From: Myxococcaceae bacterium JPH2
Lineage (GTDB): Bacteria; Myxococcota; Myxococcia; Myxococcales; Myxococcaceae
Assembly: GCA_016458225.1 (NCBI GenBank)
Contig: JAEMGR010000045.1
Coordinates: 1 to 54,850 of the forward strand
Length of the DNA: 54,850 nucleotides
Reading direction: 5' to 3'
Part shown: in pieces, positions 16,708-24,170 of the stretch
Layout: each line of letters starts with the position of its first letter
Position numbering within the stretch: the first letter of the stretch is position 1
Position numbers and translations under genes: made by a program
The notes under the pieces: model-generated
Seen by the model: the letters and a program-made list of their open reading frames with translations, nothing else
Told to the model about the DNA's origin: nothing
Database searches by the model: none

Positions 16708-16730
16708 ATCATCAACTCCAGGTTGATGAT
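16708..16730. promoter_or_regulatory. Perfect inverted repeat, probable LysR operator
   Basis: ATCATCAAC and GTTGATGAT are exact reverse complements separated by five bases (TCCAG). The element lies in the 99-base divergent gap and ends only 6 bases before the LysR ATG at 16737, where binding would repress the regulator's own gene. It is AT-richer than its surroundings. LysR-type regulators commonly bind such dyads between divergent genes. Confidence 0.75.
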
Positions 16731-16736
16731 ACGGCC

Positions 16737-17630
16737 ATGGACTTGTTCACCGGGGTGCTGCCCTTCCTTCACGTGGCGGAGGAACTCAGCTTTCGCAAGG
16801 CGGCCGAGCGGCTGGGAGTGACCACGGCGGCCGTGAGCAAGGCGGTCCTGCGGCTGGAGGAGGATTTGGGGGTGCGCCTCCTGGAGCGCACCTCGCGGCA
16901 GGTCGTCCTCACCACGGAGGGCCTGGCGTTCCTGGAGCGAGCCCGGGAGGCCGTGGCGCAGGTCCGGGCCGGACGCGATGCGGTCGCGAAGGCCCAGCAC
17001 GCGCCGCGAGGTCCGCTGACGGTTTCGTTGCCGTACATCCTGGGGCCCCTCATCCTGCCGCCTCTGGCGAGGCTCCAGGCGCGCCATCCTCAGTTGACGC
17101 TGCACGTGCGGATGAGTGATCGCCTGAGCCGGCTGGTGGAGGAGCAGGTGGATGTGGCGATCCGCATCGGCGCGCTGGAGGACTCCAGCCTGGTGGCGCG
17201 GCGCCTCCTGACGACGCGCTGGATGACGCTGGCCTCACCGGCCTACCTCGCCCGCCATGGGACGCCGACGCATCCCGGCGAGCTGGTGCGTCACCCCTGC
17301 CTGAAGTTCATCGACCCGCGCGGCAAGGTGCGCGAGTGGATGTTCTCGCTGACGCCCGGCGAGGCGCCCCAGGTGGTGCGCACCGCGGCGGCAATGGATG
17401 TGGACCATGGGCCGGCGCTGCTCGACCTCGCCACGGCGGGGGCCGGTGTCTGCCAGGTCCTCGACTTCATGAGCGATGCGCGACTGCGGGATGGGCGGCT
17501 GGTGGAGGTGCTCGAGGCGTTCTCCGCCTCGGGGCCGCCGGTGCACGCGCTCTGCCTTTCGGGGCGCCAGTCGTCGCCACGGGTCAACGCGCTCCTGACG
17601 GCGCTCACGAGCGAGCTGCGTGCGCCATAG
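16737..17630 (+). CDS. LysR-family transcriptional regulator
   Basis: 297 residues. The ATG at 16737 is preferred over 12 extra upstream codons because those codons would run through the palindromic operator and the LysR N-terminus normally starts here (MDLFTGVLPFLHVAEELSF). The winged helix is residues about 1-60 (RKAAERLGVTTAAVSKAVLR, then LLERTSR). The rest is the periplasmic-binding-protein-like effector domain (VDVAIRIGALEDSSLVARRL). It resembles the CrgA/DsdC-like group that controls nearby oxidoreductases. The divergent NADP-binding reductase is the probable target, with autoregulation through the palindrome. Confidence 0.93.
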   Translation: MDLFTGVLPFLHVAEELSFRKAAERLGVTTAAVSKAVLRLEEDLGVRLLERTSRQVVLTTEGLAFLERAREAVAQVRAGRDAVAKAQHAPRGPLTVSLPYILGPLILPPLARLQARHPQLTLHVRMSDRLSRLVEEQVDVAIRIGALEDSSLVARRLLTTRWMTLASPAYLARHGTPTHPGELVRHPCLKFIDPRGKVREWMFSLTPGEAPQVVRTAAAMDVDHGPALLDLATAGAGVCQVLDFMSDARLRDGRLVEVLEAFSASGPPVHALCLSGRQSSPRVNALLTALTSELRAP

Positions 17631-17639
17631 CATGGGACA

Positions 17640-17664
17640 GGGGCGTGCCCGATGCGCACGCCCC
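17640..17664. terminator. Bidirectional hairpin between convergent genes
   Basis: A perfect 9-base stem (GGGGCGTGC / GCACGCCCC) with a 7-base loop begins 10 bases after the LysR stop and lies before the convergent stop at 17702. Confidence 0.7.
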
Positions 17665-17701
17665 CGCCCGTGATGTGTCTCGCGTCGCCTGATGCGATGG
17701 A

Positions 17702-18112
17702 CTACGGGGCGGCCTTGCTCAGGTCGTGGTTCTTGGGCGGATAGGCCGAGAACTTCTCCAGCGAGATGAGGGTGCAGTTGTTGTTGGCATCCCAGAGGAA
17801 GGCGAGCCGGTCATCCCCGTTGATGGCGCGAGCGGTCTCCACCATGGCGGGGTTGGTGGTGTTGCAGTATCCCTGCGTGCCGGTGGCATCCCCCGCGCGA
17901 CACTGCACCGACGTCACCGTGAGCGACGACTGGATGGTACAGCCGATGAATTCCTTGGTGTTGGTGGTGTTGCGTGCCGTGCCCAGGTCTCCCGCGGCGA
18001 TGCGGCCGACCAGGTCCACCGAGACCGTCATGTTGTTGTGTTCACCCGCCCAGCTCGCTGCGCCCAACAGCACGACCGCGGCCGCGAACAGCTTCATCCC
18101 GTGTTTCTTCAT
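17702..18112 (-). CDS. Small secreted protein, function unknown
   Basis: 136 residues. The ATG at 18112 has AGGGGG upstream and opens a clean signal peptide (MKKHGMKLFAAAVVLLG, cleavage near SWA); the frame continues upstream without signal sequence. The mature protein has four cysteines (GCTIQ, QCRAG, YCNTT, NCTLI), suggesting two disulfides, and a repeated valine-threonine pattern of beta type. No domain is recognised. It stands alone, with an AT-rich upstream stretch around 18150-18225 that may be its promoter. Confidence 0.65.
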   Translation of the reverse strand: MKKHGMKLFAAAVVLLGAASWAGEHNNMTVSVDLVGRIAAGDLGTARNTTNTKEFIGCTIQSSLTVTSVQCRAGDATGTQGYCNTTNPAMVETARAINGDDRLAFLWDANNNCTLISLEKFSAYPPKNHDLSKAAP

Positions 18113-18235
18113 GTGTTGCCCCCTGGGTTCATCGGATTTGCCCGATACGCATGAATGAAGGACATAGGCATTGTTTTCAATGTCTGCATGAGTTCGGTGC
18201 AATTGCTTGCCTGTAACAAGTATCCGACGCCGGGA

Positions 18236-18264
18236 CATGGGCCCCATTGACTTCGAGGCCCATG
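18236..18264 (-). terminator. Hairpin downstream of the collagen-like/protease operon
   Basis: An 8-base perfect stem (CATGGGCC / GGCCCATG) with a 13-base loop lies 33 bases beyond the stop of the second collagen-like gene on the minus strand. Confidence 0.6.
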
Positions 18265-18296
18265 ACCCAGCAGGGCACTTCCTGACGCGCGTATGT

Positions 18297-19355
18297 CTAT
18301 TCGGCGCAGATGCAGCAGAAGCCATCCTCGCTCGCCCAGGACACGGTGCCGGTGTCCGAGGTGGCCTGGCAGGGCCCCTGCTTGGCGAAGATGAGGTGGA
18401 GCGCTCCGGGGCAGACGCCGATGCAGTTGGTTCTCAGGGCCGCGACGGCGAACGAGCGCGTGGCCCCGACTGGACCGACCCCGCCCTTGTTGCCTTGCTC
18501 GCCCTGATGCCCCTTGAGGCCCTTGGGGCCTTGAGGCCCCTGTCGCGGGACCTGCACCCCGGCTTGATAGACATTGCCGAGGTTGTCCACGCGGAAGGCC
18601 TGGCTGGAGGCGTTGACGCCGGAGATGAGGTCTCCCCCTCCGGTGTTGATGAAGACACCTCCCGCGCCAGAAGGCGAGGCGGCGTGCCCCTCCACGCCCA
18701 CGCCCGCGCCGTTGAGGTCGGTGGTGTAGCCGCGCACGGCACGTCCGCCCACGCCGTTGGTCGTGGCGCTCACCGCCGCGCCTGTTCCATTGTCATTCTC
18801 CTGGGTGAACGTGCCCGCGGACTTGGACATGGATTGGGTGGTGCCGAGGACAGCCTCGGCTCGGGTGTTGGAGACCTCCAGGGTGGGGGTTGCGCTAGTG
18901 ACGGCGGCCACGGCTCCCGGCGCGAACCCATGCGCATGGGCGGCGATGGCCACGGGCTGACTGCCGAGCAGCGTGGTGGGCGTGGCCACGAGCGCCCAGG
19001 TCACGACGACGTTCGTGCGTCCGGCGAAGAAGGAAGGATCGATACCACCCGGCGAGGCGCTGCCGATGGAGGCGTTGAACCATCCATTCCGCACCTGCAC
19101 GGTCTGGTTCTCCTGATAGAGCGTGACGCTCGTGTCGATGGTCTGCGACGGCGACGGCTGGACGACGGTGAAACGCAATGCGACGGAGGCGTTCGTGTAG
19201 CCCGTCAGCGGTGCGCGCAAGGGGAGGAAGCGCGAGCTGACGAGGGTGTTGGGCGGAGGCGTGGTGCCTCCTCCACCCGGGTCGACGGCCCCGAGCGCGG
19301 GCCAGGTCAGGAGGGCGGAGACGGCGAGGAGGGCGGGCAGGAGTCGCGTGCGCAT
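18297..19355 (-). CDS. Secreted collagen-like protein with C-terminal cysteine motif (copy 2)
   Basis: 352 residues. The ATG at 19355 starts a signal peptide (MRTRLLPALLAVSALL, cleavage near ALGA); upstream codons lack signal sequence. The mature N-terminus is the linker VDPGGGGTTPPP. A beta-rich domain (about 30-170) and a Gly/Asn/Thr-rich domain follow, the latter resembling fibre-type repeats (GVGGRAVRGY, GVGVEGHA, GGGDLISG, FRVDNLGNVY). Then come about eight Gly-X-Y triplets (QGPQGPKGLKGHQGEQG...) and a C-terminal cysteine block ending DGFCCICAE. It is the last gene of a three-gene minus-strand group, 20 bases after its paralogue. It probably forms a trimeric surface fibre, which is inference from the collagen-like stretch. 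Confidence 0.8.
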   Translation of the reverse strand: MRTRLLPALLAVSALLTWPALGAVDPGGGGTTPPPNTLVSSRFLPLRAPLTGYTNASVALRFTVVQPSPSQTIDTSVTLYQENQTVQVRNGWFNASIGSASPGGIDPSFFAGRTNVVVTWALVATPTTLLGSQPVAIAAHAHGFAPGAVAAVTSATPTLEVSNTRAEAVLGTTQSMSKSAGTFTQENDNGTGAAVSATTNGVGGRAVRGYTTDLNGAGVGVEGHAASPSGAGGVFINTGGGDLISGVNASSQAFRVDNLGNVYQAGVQVPRQGPQGPKGLKGHQGEQGNKGGVGPVGATRSFAVAALRTNCIGVCPGALHLIFAKQGPCQATSDTGTVSWASEDGFCCICAE

Positions 19356-19375
19356 GGCAGGGCCTCGGGTCGTTC

Positions 19376-20455
19376 TCAGTTCGCGCAGACGCAGCAGACG
19401 CCGTCGTCGCCGCCCCACGTGCAGCCGCCTGTGTTGGACGTCACCGCGCAGCCGCCCTTGGTGGCGCCCACCAGGGTGGAGGTGCCCGTGCACAGCCCGA
19501 TGCAGCTGTCGTGCTTGGCGCAGACGGCGAATGTGTTCTTCCCAGGCGGGCCCGGATCGCCCTTGTCGCCCGGGACGCCCTTGTCACCATCGGCTCCGGT
19601 CTCTCCCTGCGGGCCTGGCAGGCCCACCTGGATGTTGTTGACGAAGATGCGGCCCTGGTTGTCCACCCGGAAGTTCGTGGCCCCGGTGTCGGAGTTCTTG
19701 GCGATGAGCAGATCTCCACCGCCCTCGTTGACGAAGAGTCCCCCCGCGCCTCCGATGGAGGCGGTGCGCCCCTCGACGCCGTAGCTGGCGCCGCTGGTCG
19801 CGGTGGCGACGCCGCTGACGCCGCGGCCCGTGGTGCCGTTGCTCGTCCCGGAGACCGCGGGCTGGACGTTCGTGGTGCGGTTCACCTCGAACGTCGCGGC
19901 GGAGGCAGACAGCCCGGTGGTGGAGGCGCTCAGCGCGGGGCCGCTCCGGTTGGACAGCTCCACGGCGGGCAAGGACGTGGACGCCGCGGTGAGCGAGCCC
20001 GGCACCAGGCTCATCGCGTAGGCCACCGAGTGGGCCGGCTGGTAGCCCACCACCGTGTCAGGGGTCGCCTCCAGCGCGTAGGTGAAGCCCGCGGAGGGAT
20101 GATCGGCGAAGACCTCGGGCGGGAGTCCGCCGGCCGTGTTCTGGCCCACCCAGGCCACGAACTCCTCGTTCACCACCTTCACGGTCTGCGTCTCCTGGAA
20201 CAGCAGCACGATGGGGGTGATGTCCGTGAGCGAGCTGCGCTCGGTGCTGAGCTTGATGCGGATGGCCACGTCTCCGTTGGCCTGGCCCGGGAGGCGGCCT
20301 CGGAGCGGAAGCAGGCGCGTGCTCTGCACGATGGGCTGGGCCGGGGGCGTGGTGCCTCCGCCGCCGGGAGGAATGGTCGCGGCGAGGACCAGGGAGGGGA
20401 TGAAGCCCCACGTCAGCCCCAAGAGCGCGGTGAGCAGCGAGCGACGAAGTGTCAT
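19376..20455 (-). CDS. Secreted collagen-like protein with C-terminal cysteine motif (copy 1)
   Basis: 359 residues. The ATG at 20455 has GGAG 8-11 bases upstream; an earlier in-frame TTG overlaps that site and is rejected. A signal peptide ends near VLAA, followed by TIPPGGGGTTPP. The domain order equals that of the next gene: a beta domain, a fibre-like region (TGRGVSGVATATSG, YGVEGRTA, GGGDLLIA, FRVDNQGRIF), about ten Gly-X-Y triplets (GLPGPQGETGADGDKG...) and a cysteine block ending DGVCCVCAN. The two genes are clear tandem paralogues. Its start lies 35 bases beyond the M4 protease stop, so the three genes are probably one operon. Confidence 0.82.
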   Translation of the reverse strand: MTLRRSLLTALLGLTWGFIPSLVLAATIPPGGGGTTPPAQPIVQSTRLLPLRGRLPGQANGDVAIRIKLSTERSSLTDITPIVLLFQETQTVKVVNEEFVAWVGQNTAGGLPPEVFADHPSAGFTYALEATPDTVVGYQPAHSVAYAMSLVPGSLTAASTSLPAVELSNRSGPALSASTTGLSASAATFEVNRTTNVQPAVSGTSNGTTGRGVSGVATATSGASYGVEGRTASIGGAGGLFVNEGGGDLLIAKNSDTGATNFRVDNQGRIFVNNIQVGLPGPQGETGADGDKGVPGDKGDPGPPGKNTFAVCAKHDSCIGLCTGTSTLVGATKGGCAVTSNTGGCTWGGDDGVCCVCAN

Positions 20456-20489
20456 GACAGGGTTCTCCAAAGTGACGACGGGTGGAAAA

Positions 20490-23400
20490 TCACGGGCAGG
20501 AGATTTGGTAGACCCATTCGGTGGTGGGGGAGGCCGTCGAGGGATCGCAGTTCGGCTCGACGCGAATCTTCAGCTGTGTGTCATTGCCGTTGAACGAGAT
20601 GGTGGCGTTCGTCCAGGGCGCGAGCGAGTGGTCGTTGATGTTGGGGTCGGGTGTCTTCACGCAGCCCGACGTCCAGAGCTGGCTGCCTTGGTAGAGAATG
20701 GTGATGCGGTCGTGGATGTCGTAGGTCTTGTAGGCAAAGGCAAACGTGCCGCTCTTCTTGCCGAGGGAGAACGTGCGCTCGTCCACCACGTTGGTTCCCG
20801 CCTGGACGGCGGCGTTGCAGGTGGTGTTGCCCGAGGGCGCGGGTGGTTCGAGGGTGTTGAAGCCTCCGCCCGCGCTGGCGGACGCGGTCATTCCATCCAG
20901 GTTCTCGGGCCCGATGGCGCGGATCTGCCACGTGTGTTGTTTCGGGTACTGCAGGGGGCCGGCCAGCGTGAAGGAGGTGGCGGGGAAGGGGGCTCGGAAC
21001 GTGCCGACGGGCACCGCGCCCACGCCGGGCTCCACTCGGGAGACATCCACCTGATAGGCCGTGGCATTGGCCACGGGTGTCCACTCGAAGACGACGTTGC
21101 TCGCGCTCACCGAGTCGCCATGCGTGGGGTGCAGGGGCGTGGGTGTGCTGTCGTCGTTCATCACGAAGAACTGGTTGAGGGGCGTGCCTCCGTTGGACCA
21201 GGGGGTGACTTCTCCGTCCTCGCTCTGCGCCCTGACGCGCCAGTAGTAGCGCTTGTTCTTCTCGGGCTTGACGTTGGCGGTGGCGTGGGTGGTCGTACCG
21301 CTGAGCTGCAGTGTCTTCAGCGGCGTGGTGAAGCTCGGGTCGTCCACCGCGGCCAGTTGCAGCTCGTAGCCCGTGACGCCGCCCACCGCGTTCCAACTCA
21401 TGTTCACGGGCCAGGGATAGGTTGGCGAGCCATTGGTGGGGCTCGTGAACGTGACGGTGGGGGTGTTCGTGGTGAAGGACATCGAATCCGCGGCGACCCA
21501 GTTGCGCTCCAGGTCGTCGGGCGAGGCGAGCGCGAAGTTCTTCGTGTGATAGCGCGTGGCGCGTGTGCCGAAGTTACCGTCCGGGCCTCGGGCGAGCACC
21601 GTCCAGTAATACGTCTTGTTCATGCTGACCTGCATGTTGTCCGCGTGGGGATCCGTCATGTCCATGTAGAAGGTCAGCGGGCTGAGGCTGGCGGCCTCCG
21701 AGACGATGACCCGGTAGCCCGTCGCGCCTGGCACCGCGTCCCAGCTCACTGGAGAGACAGGCCACGGGTGCAGGTTGGTGGCGCCGTGGCTGGGGAGGAT
21801 GCCCGTGGGTGTCATGTGAGACGTCTCGAAGCTGGAGGTGAAGCGCCACGTGGTGTCCCACGCGCCGCCTCGGTACGAGCGCACGCGCCAGTAATAGACG
21901 GTGATGGGTTTGAGGTTGGCCGAGGCGCGGCTGACGGTGCGCGCGCCCAGCACGCTCTGCGAGGTCACGTTGAAGGTCTGCAGGTGCGTGGCGAAGGTAG
22001 GGTCGTCGCTGAGCTGGACCTGCCACATGCTCTCCGGCGGGCAGAGGACGCGGCAGGACGAGTAGAGCGGGGTCTCGAAGGTGAGGAGGGTGGGCCATGC
22101 GGGAACGGCCTGCTCTCCAGCGCTGGGGAGGCGGAACTTGCTGTTGTCGGGGGCGCTGGCGTCGGGAAGGCCCACGGCCGCCCAGGCCGCCGCCACCGCG
22201 CGCTGCTGCGGGGAGTCGTCACCGAAGCGCTCACCCGCCGTGAGGACCGTGGCCTCGCGGAAGTCCGCGAAGGTGGAGGCCGGGGTGAGCTTCTCCATCA
22301 GCGTGTGGAAGGTGATCTCCTCCGCATCCTGTCGGCCAATGCCTGTCACCGAGTACGTGAAGTCCAGGTCGTTGGTGCCGGCGCCGCCCGCGGCGAGAAA
22401 GTAGAACCAGTGCGTGATGACGCCCGCCGCGCGATGGCCGGAGTGGGCGGTGACGGCGGCCAGCCAGTTGAGGCCCTTGTAGGTGTCCGGCTGGCTGTAG
22501 GCCTTGGGGTTCTGGAGGCTGCGGCGGTCAGGGCTGATGGCCTTGTCGAACAGGAGCCAGTCGTTCGGGTCGCCGAAGGCCGAGGCGTTGACGGAGGTCG
22601 CGAAGATGTCCGCGATGCCCTCGCTCAGGCCGTCCGGTTCGAGCGCGCTGCCGAAGCCGCCGAAGGCCATGTGCTCGAGGAAGTGACCCATCTCGTGTCC
22701 CGCCGACTCCAGGTCCACGTCTGGGAGTCCCGGGGGCGTGACGAAGCTGCACAGGCCGATGATGTTCGTGGCGGGATTGAAGTGAGAGCCCACGCCGCAG
22801 CGCGAGGCCGCTGGCGTGACGAGCTGGATTCCAATGCCACCGACGCCCAGCCCATCGAAGCCCGAGATGCCCAGCGTGGCTTGGAGGTAATCCCAGCCGC
22901 GCTCCCCGGCCCAGTGCGCGCTGACGCCGCGCCGGTTGGCGGTCTCGTTCCAGAGGTTGTCCGAGTCGAGGAAGTCCACGCCCGGCACGGCCGAGAGCGG
23001 GTCGCCATCGCGGGTGATGACTTTCCGGGTGCCGCTCTCCTGGAGGCGGTAGGCGGTGGGCAGGGGAGATGTCTGGTATTGGTCCGCGGTGAAGCTCACG
23101 TCGCGCCCATCGAGCGTCTTTCCGGTAGCGGGCGTGTCGAGGTGTCGCAGCCGCGAGGCCTTCTCGATGACGTGCGCGTCCTGCGCGTCGACGTAGACGC
23201 GAACGCTGTCCCACGTGGGCTGCGTGGTGGTGAGGTCGAAGCGATACGCGAGCCGGAAGGGGAGCGTCTCGCCGAAGTCTGGCGAGTAGATGACCAGGGT
23301 TCCGGTGGGCGAGGGCTCGGCGGGGTTGAGCTGCCAGAGGTACTGCGTGGCGTTCACGGACGTCAGCGCCGCGGTGAGCGCGTCCGGCGCCGTCACCGCG

Positions 23401-23885
23401 GGCGTGGTGGAGACCGTCAGTCCTGGCGCCAGGCGCCCCACGCCCGACACCACCGCATCGGACAGCTCGGTGAGCGCATACATCGCGTTCTCCACCGGGA
23501 CTCCGGAGAGCTTCTGTTGGTAGCGCGTGTGGACATAGCCGCGATCCCCCGAGCGGGTGGTGGTCGCGACCATTGTGTCGTTGGTTCCCAGGTGGAAGCT
23601 GTTGGCGAAGCGCGTGAAGAAGGTCGTGCGCGGGACGTTGTCCACGCTGCGCCAGAGCCGGAAGCTGGTCGGCGCGGTGTTCGCGGCCGAGACGACCCGG
23701 CGGGCCGAGACGGCGATGTCGAGCGGGGGGAGGGGCGGTGGCGGCGTGTCACCTCCGCCGGGAGGCGGTGTGACGGCGGCCTGCTCCTGCTGGGCAAGGG
23801 AGGAGAGATTCCCTTCGCCCTGGCAGGCCGTGAGGGTGGAGAGGCAGAGCGCGACGAGGAGACGACCGGACAGGGGAGTGGGCAT
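20490..23885 (-). CDS. M4 (thermolysin-like) metalloprotease lipoprotein with Fn3-like repeats
   Basis: 1131 residues. The ATG at 23885 has AGGAGG four bases upstream. A lipoprotein signal ends LTAC with Cys21, then a Pro/Gly linker (TPPPGGGDTPPPP). An FTP-like propeptide region (YVHTRYQQKLSGVPVENA) precedes the catalytic domain: HEMGH (397-401, bases 22683-22697), third zinc ligand Glu422 in GLSEGIADIF, and the C-terminal His region AHSGHRAAGVITHWFYFL. About residues 590-1030 hold four fibronectin-like repeats recognisable by YYWRV or HTWQI strands. A final beta domain closes the protein. It probably acts on the cell surface or, after release, on prey or matrix proteins. It is the first gene of the operon with two collagen-like proteins. 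Confidence 0.9.
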   Translation of the reverse strand: MPTPLSGRLLVALCLSTLTACQGEGNLSSLAQQEQAAVTPPPGGGDTPPPPLPPLDIAVSARRVVSAANTAPTSFRLWRSVDNVPRTTFFTRFANSFHLGTNDTMVATTTRSGDRGYVHTRYQQKLSGVPVENAMYALTELSDAVVSGVGRLAPGLTVSTTPAVTAPDALTAALTSVNATQYLWQLNPAEPSPTGTLVIYSPDFGETLPFRLAYRFDLTTTQPTWDSVRVYVDAQDAHVIEKASRLRHLDTPATGKTLDGRDVSFTADQYQTSPLPTAYRLQESGTRKVITRDGDPLSAVPGVDFLDSDNLWNETANRRGVSAHWAGERGWDYLQATLGISGFDGLGVGGIGIQLVTPAASRCGVGSHFNPATNIIGLCSFVTPPGLPDVDLESAGHEMGHFLEHMAFGGFGSALEPDGLSEGIADIFATSVNASAFGDPNDWLLFDKAISPDRRSLQNPKAYSQPDTYKGLNWLAAVTAHSGHRAAGVITHWFYFLAAGGAGTNDLDFTYSVTGIGRQDAEEITFHTLMEKLTPASTFADFREATVLTAGERFGDDSPQQRAVAAAWAAVGLPDASAPDNSKFRLPSAGEQAVPAWPTLLTFETPLYSSCRVLCPPESMWQVQLSDDPTFATHLQTFNVTSQSVLGARTVSRASANLKPITVYYWRVRSYRGGAWDTTWRFTSSFETSHMTPTGILPSHGATNLHPWPVSPVSWDAVPGATGYRVIVSEAASLSPLTFYMDMTDPHADNMQVSMNKTYYWTVLARGPDGNFGTRATRYHTKNFALASPDDLERNWVAADSMSFTTNTPTVTFTSPTNGSPTYPWPVNMSWNAVGGVTGYELQLAAVDDPSFTTPLKTLQLSGTTTHATANVKPEKNKRYYWRVRAQSEDGEVTPWSNGGTPLNQFFVMNDDSTPTPLHPTHGDSVSASNVVFEWTPVANATAYQVDVSRVEPGVGAVPVGTFRAPFPATSFTLAGPLQYPKQHTWQIRAIGPENLDGMTASASAGGGFNTLEPPAPSGNTTCNAAVQAGTNVVDERTFSLGKKSGTFAFAYKTYDIHDRITILYQGSQLWTSGCVKTPDPNINDHSLAPWTNATISFNGNDTQLKIRVEPNCDPSTASPTTEWVYQISCP

Positions 23886-24170
23886 GAAGCCTCCTCCCTC
23901 CTTCACGACGGTCCTGTTGGATCTTCCCGCTGTCGGTGGATTTCAGGTTCCGCTCATTCGAGGAGCCCTTGAGGCCCTCTCGGAGTTGGGCGTCCTGGCG
24001 GAAATTTTCCGGAAATTCGTTCTGATTCATCCGTCCGGTTGGGTCGGATTTGATGCGCCTTCGTGGTTGGCGGTGTGACGCATCCTGACACGGGTTGCGG
24101 TGGCTTACGCGGTCGCGAGCTTTCCGCGAATATGCGCCGGCCACTCCCCCCCTGCACGCCGACCCATTCC
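23886..24170. promoter_or_regulatory. Divergent promoter region, M4 protease operon / FAAL-NRPS genes
   Basis: 285 bases, the longest gap in the window. The part around 24000-24060 is AT-richer and contains the dyad TTTCCGGAAA (24006-24015). AGGAGG for the protease is at 23890-23895. No good ribosome site precedes the NRPS ATG at 24171. No convincing promoter elements could be fixed. Confidence 0.5.

Noticed and set aside
20136..23972. Plus-strand open frame opposite the M4 protease
   Set aside because: Antisense shadow. The minus-strand gene has a signal peptide, zinc motif and ribosome site.
24003..24017. Dyad around TTTCCGGAAA in the divergent gap
   Set aside because: Only a 10-base perfect core and no matching regulator nearby; recorded as part of the promoter region but not called as an operator.
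24086..24098. Possible sigma-54 promoter (TGACAC...TTGC) before the FAAL-NRPS gene
   Set aside because: The spacing between the two elements is two bases too short and the -24 GG is not conserved.
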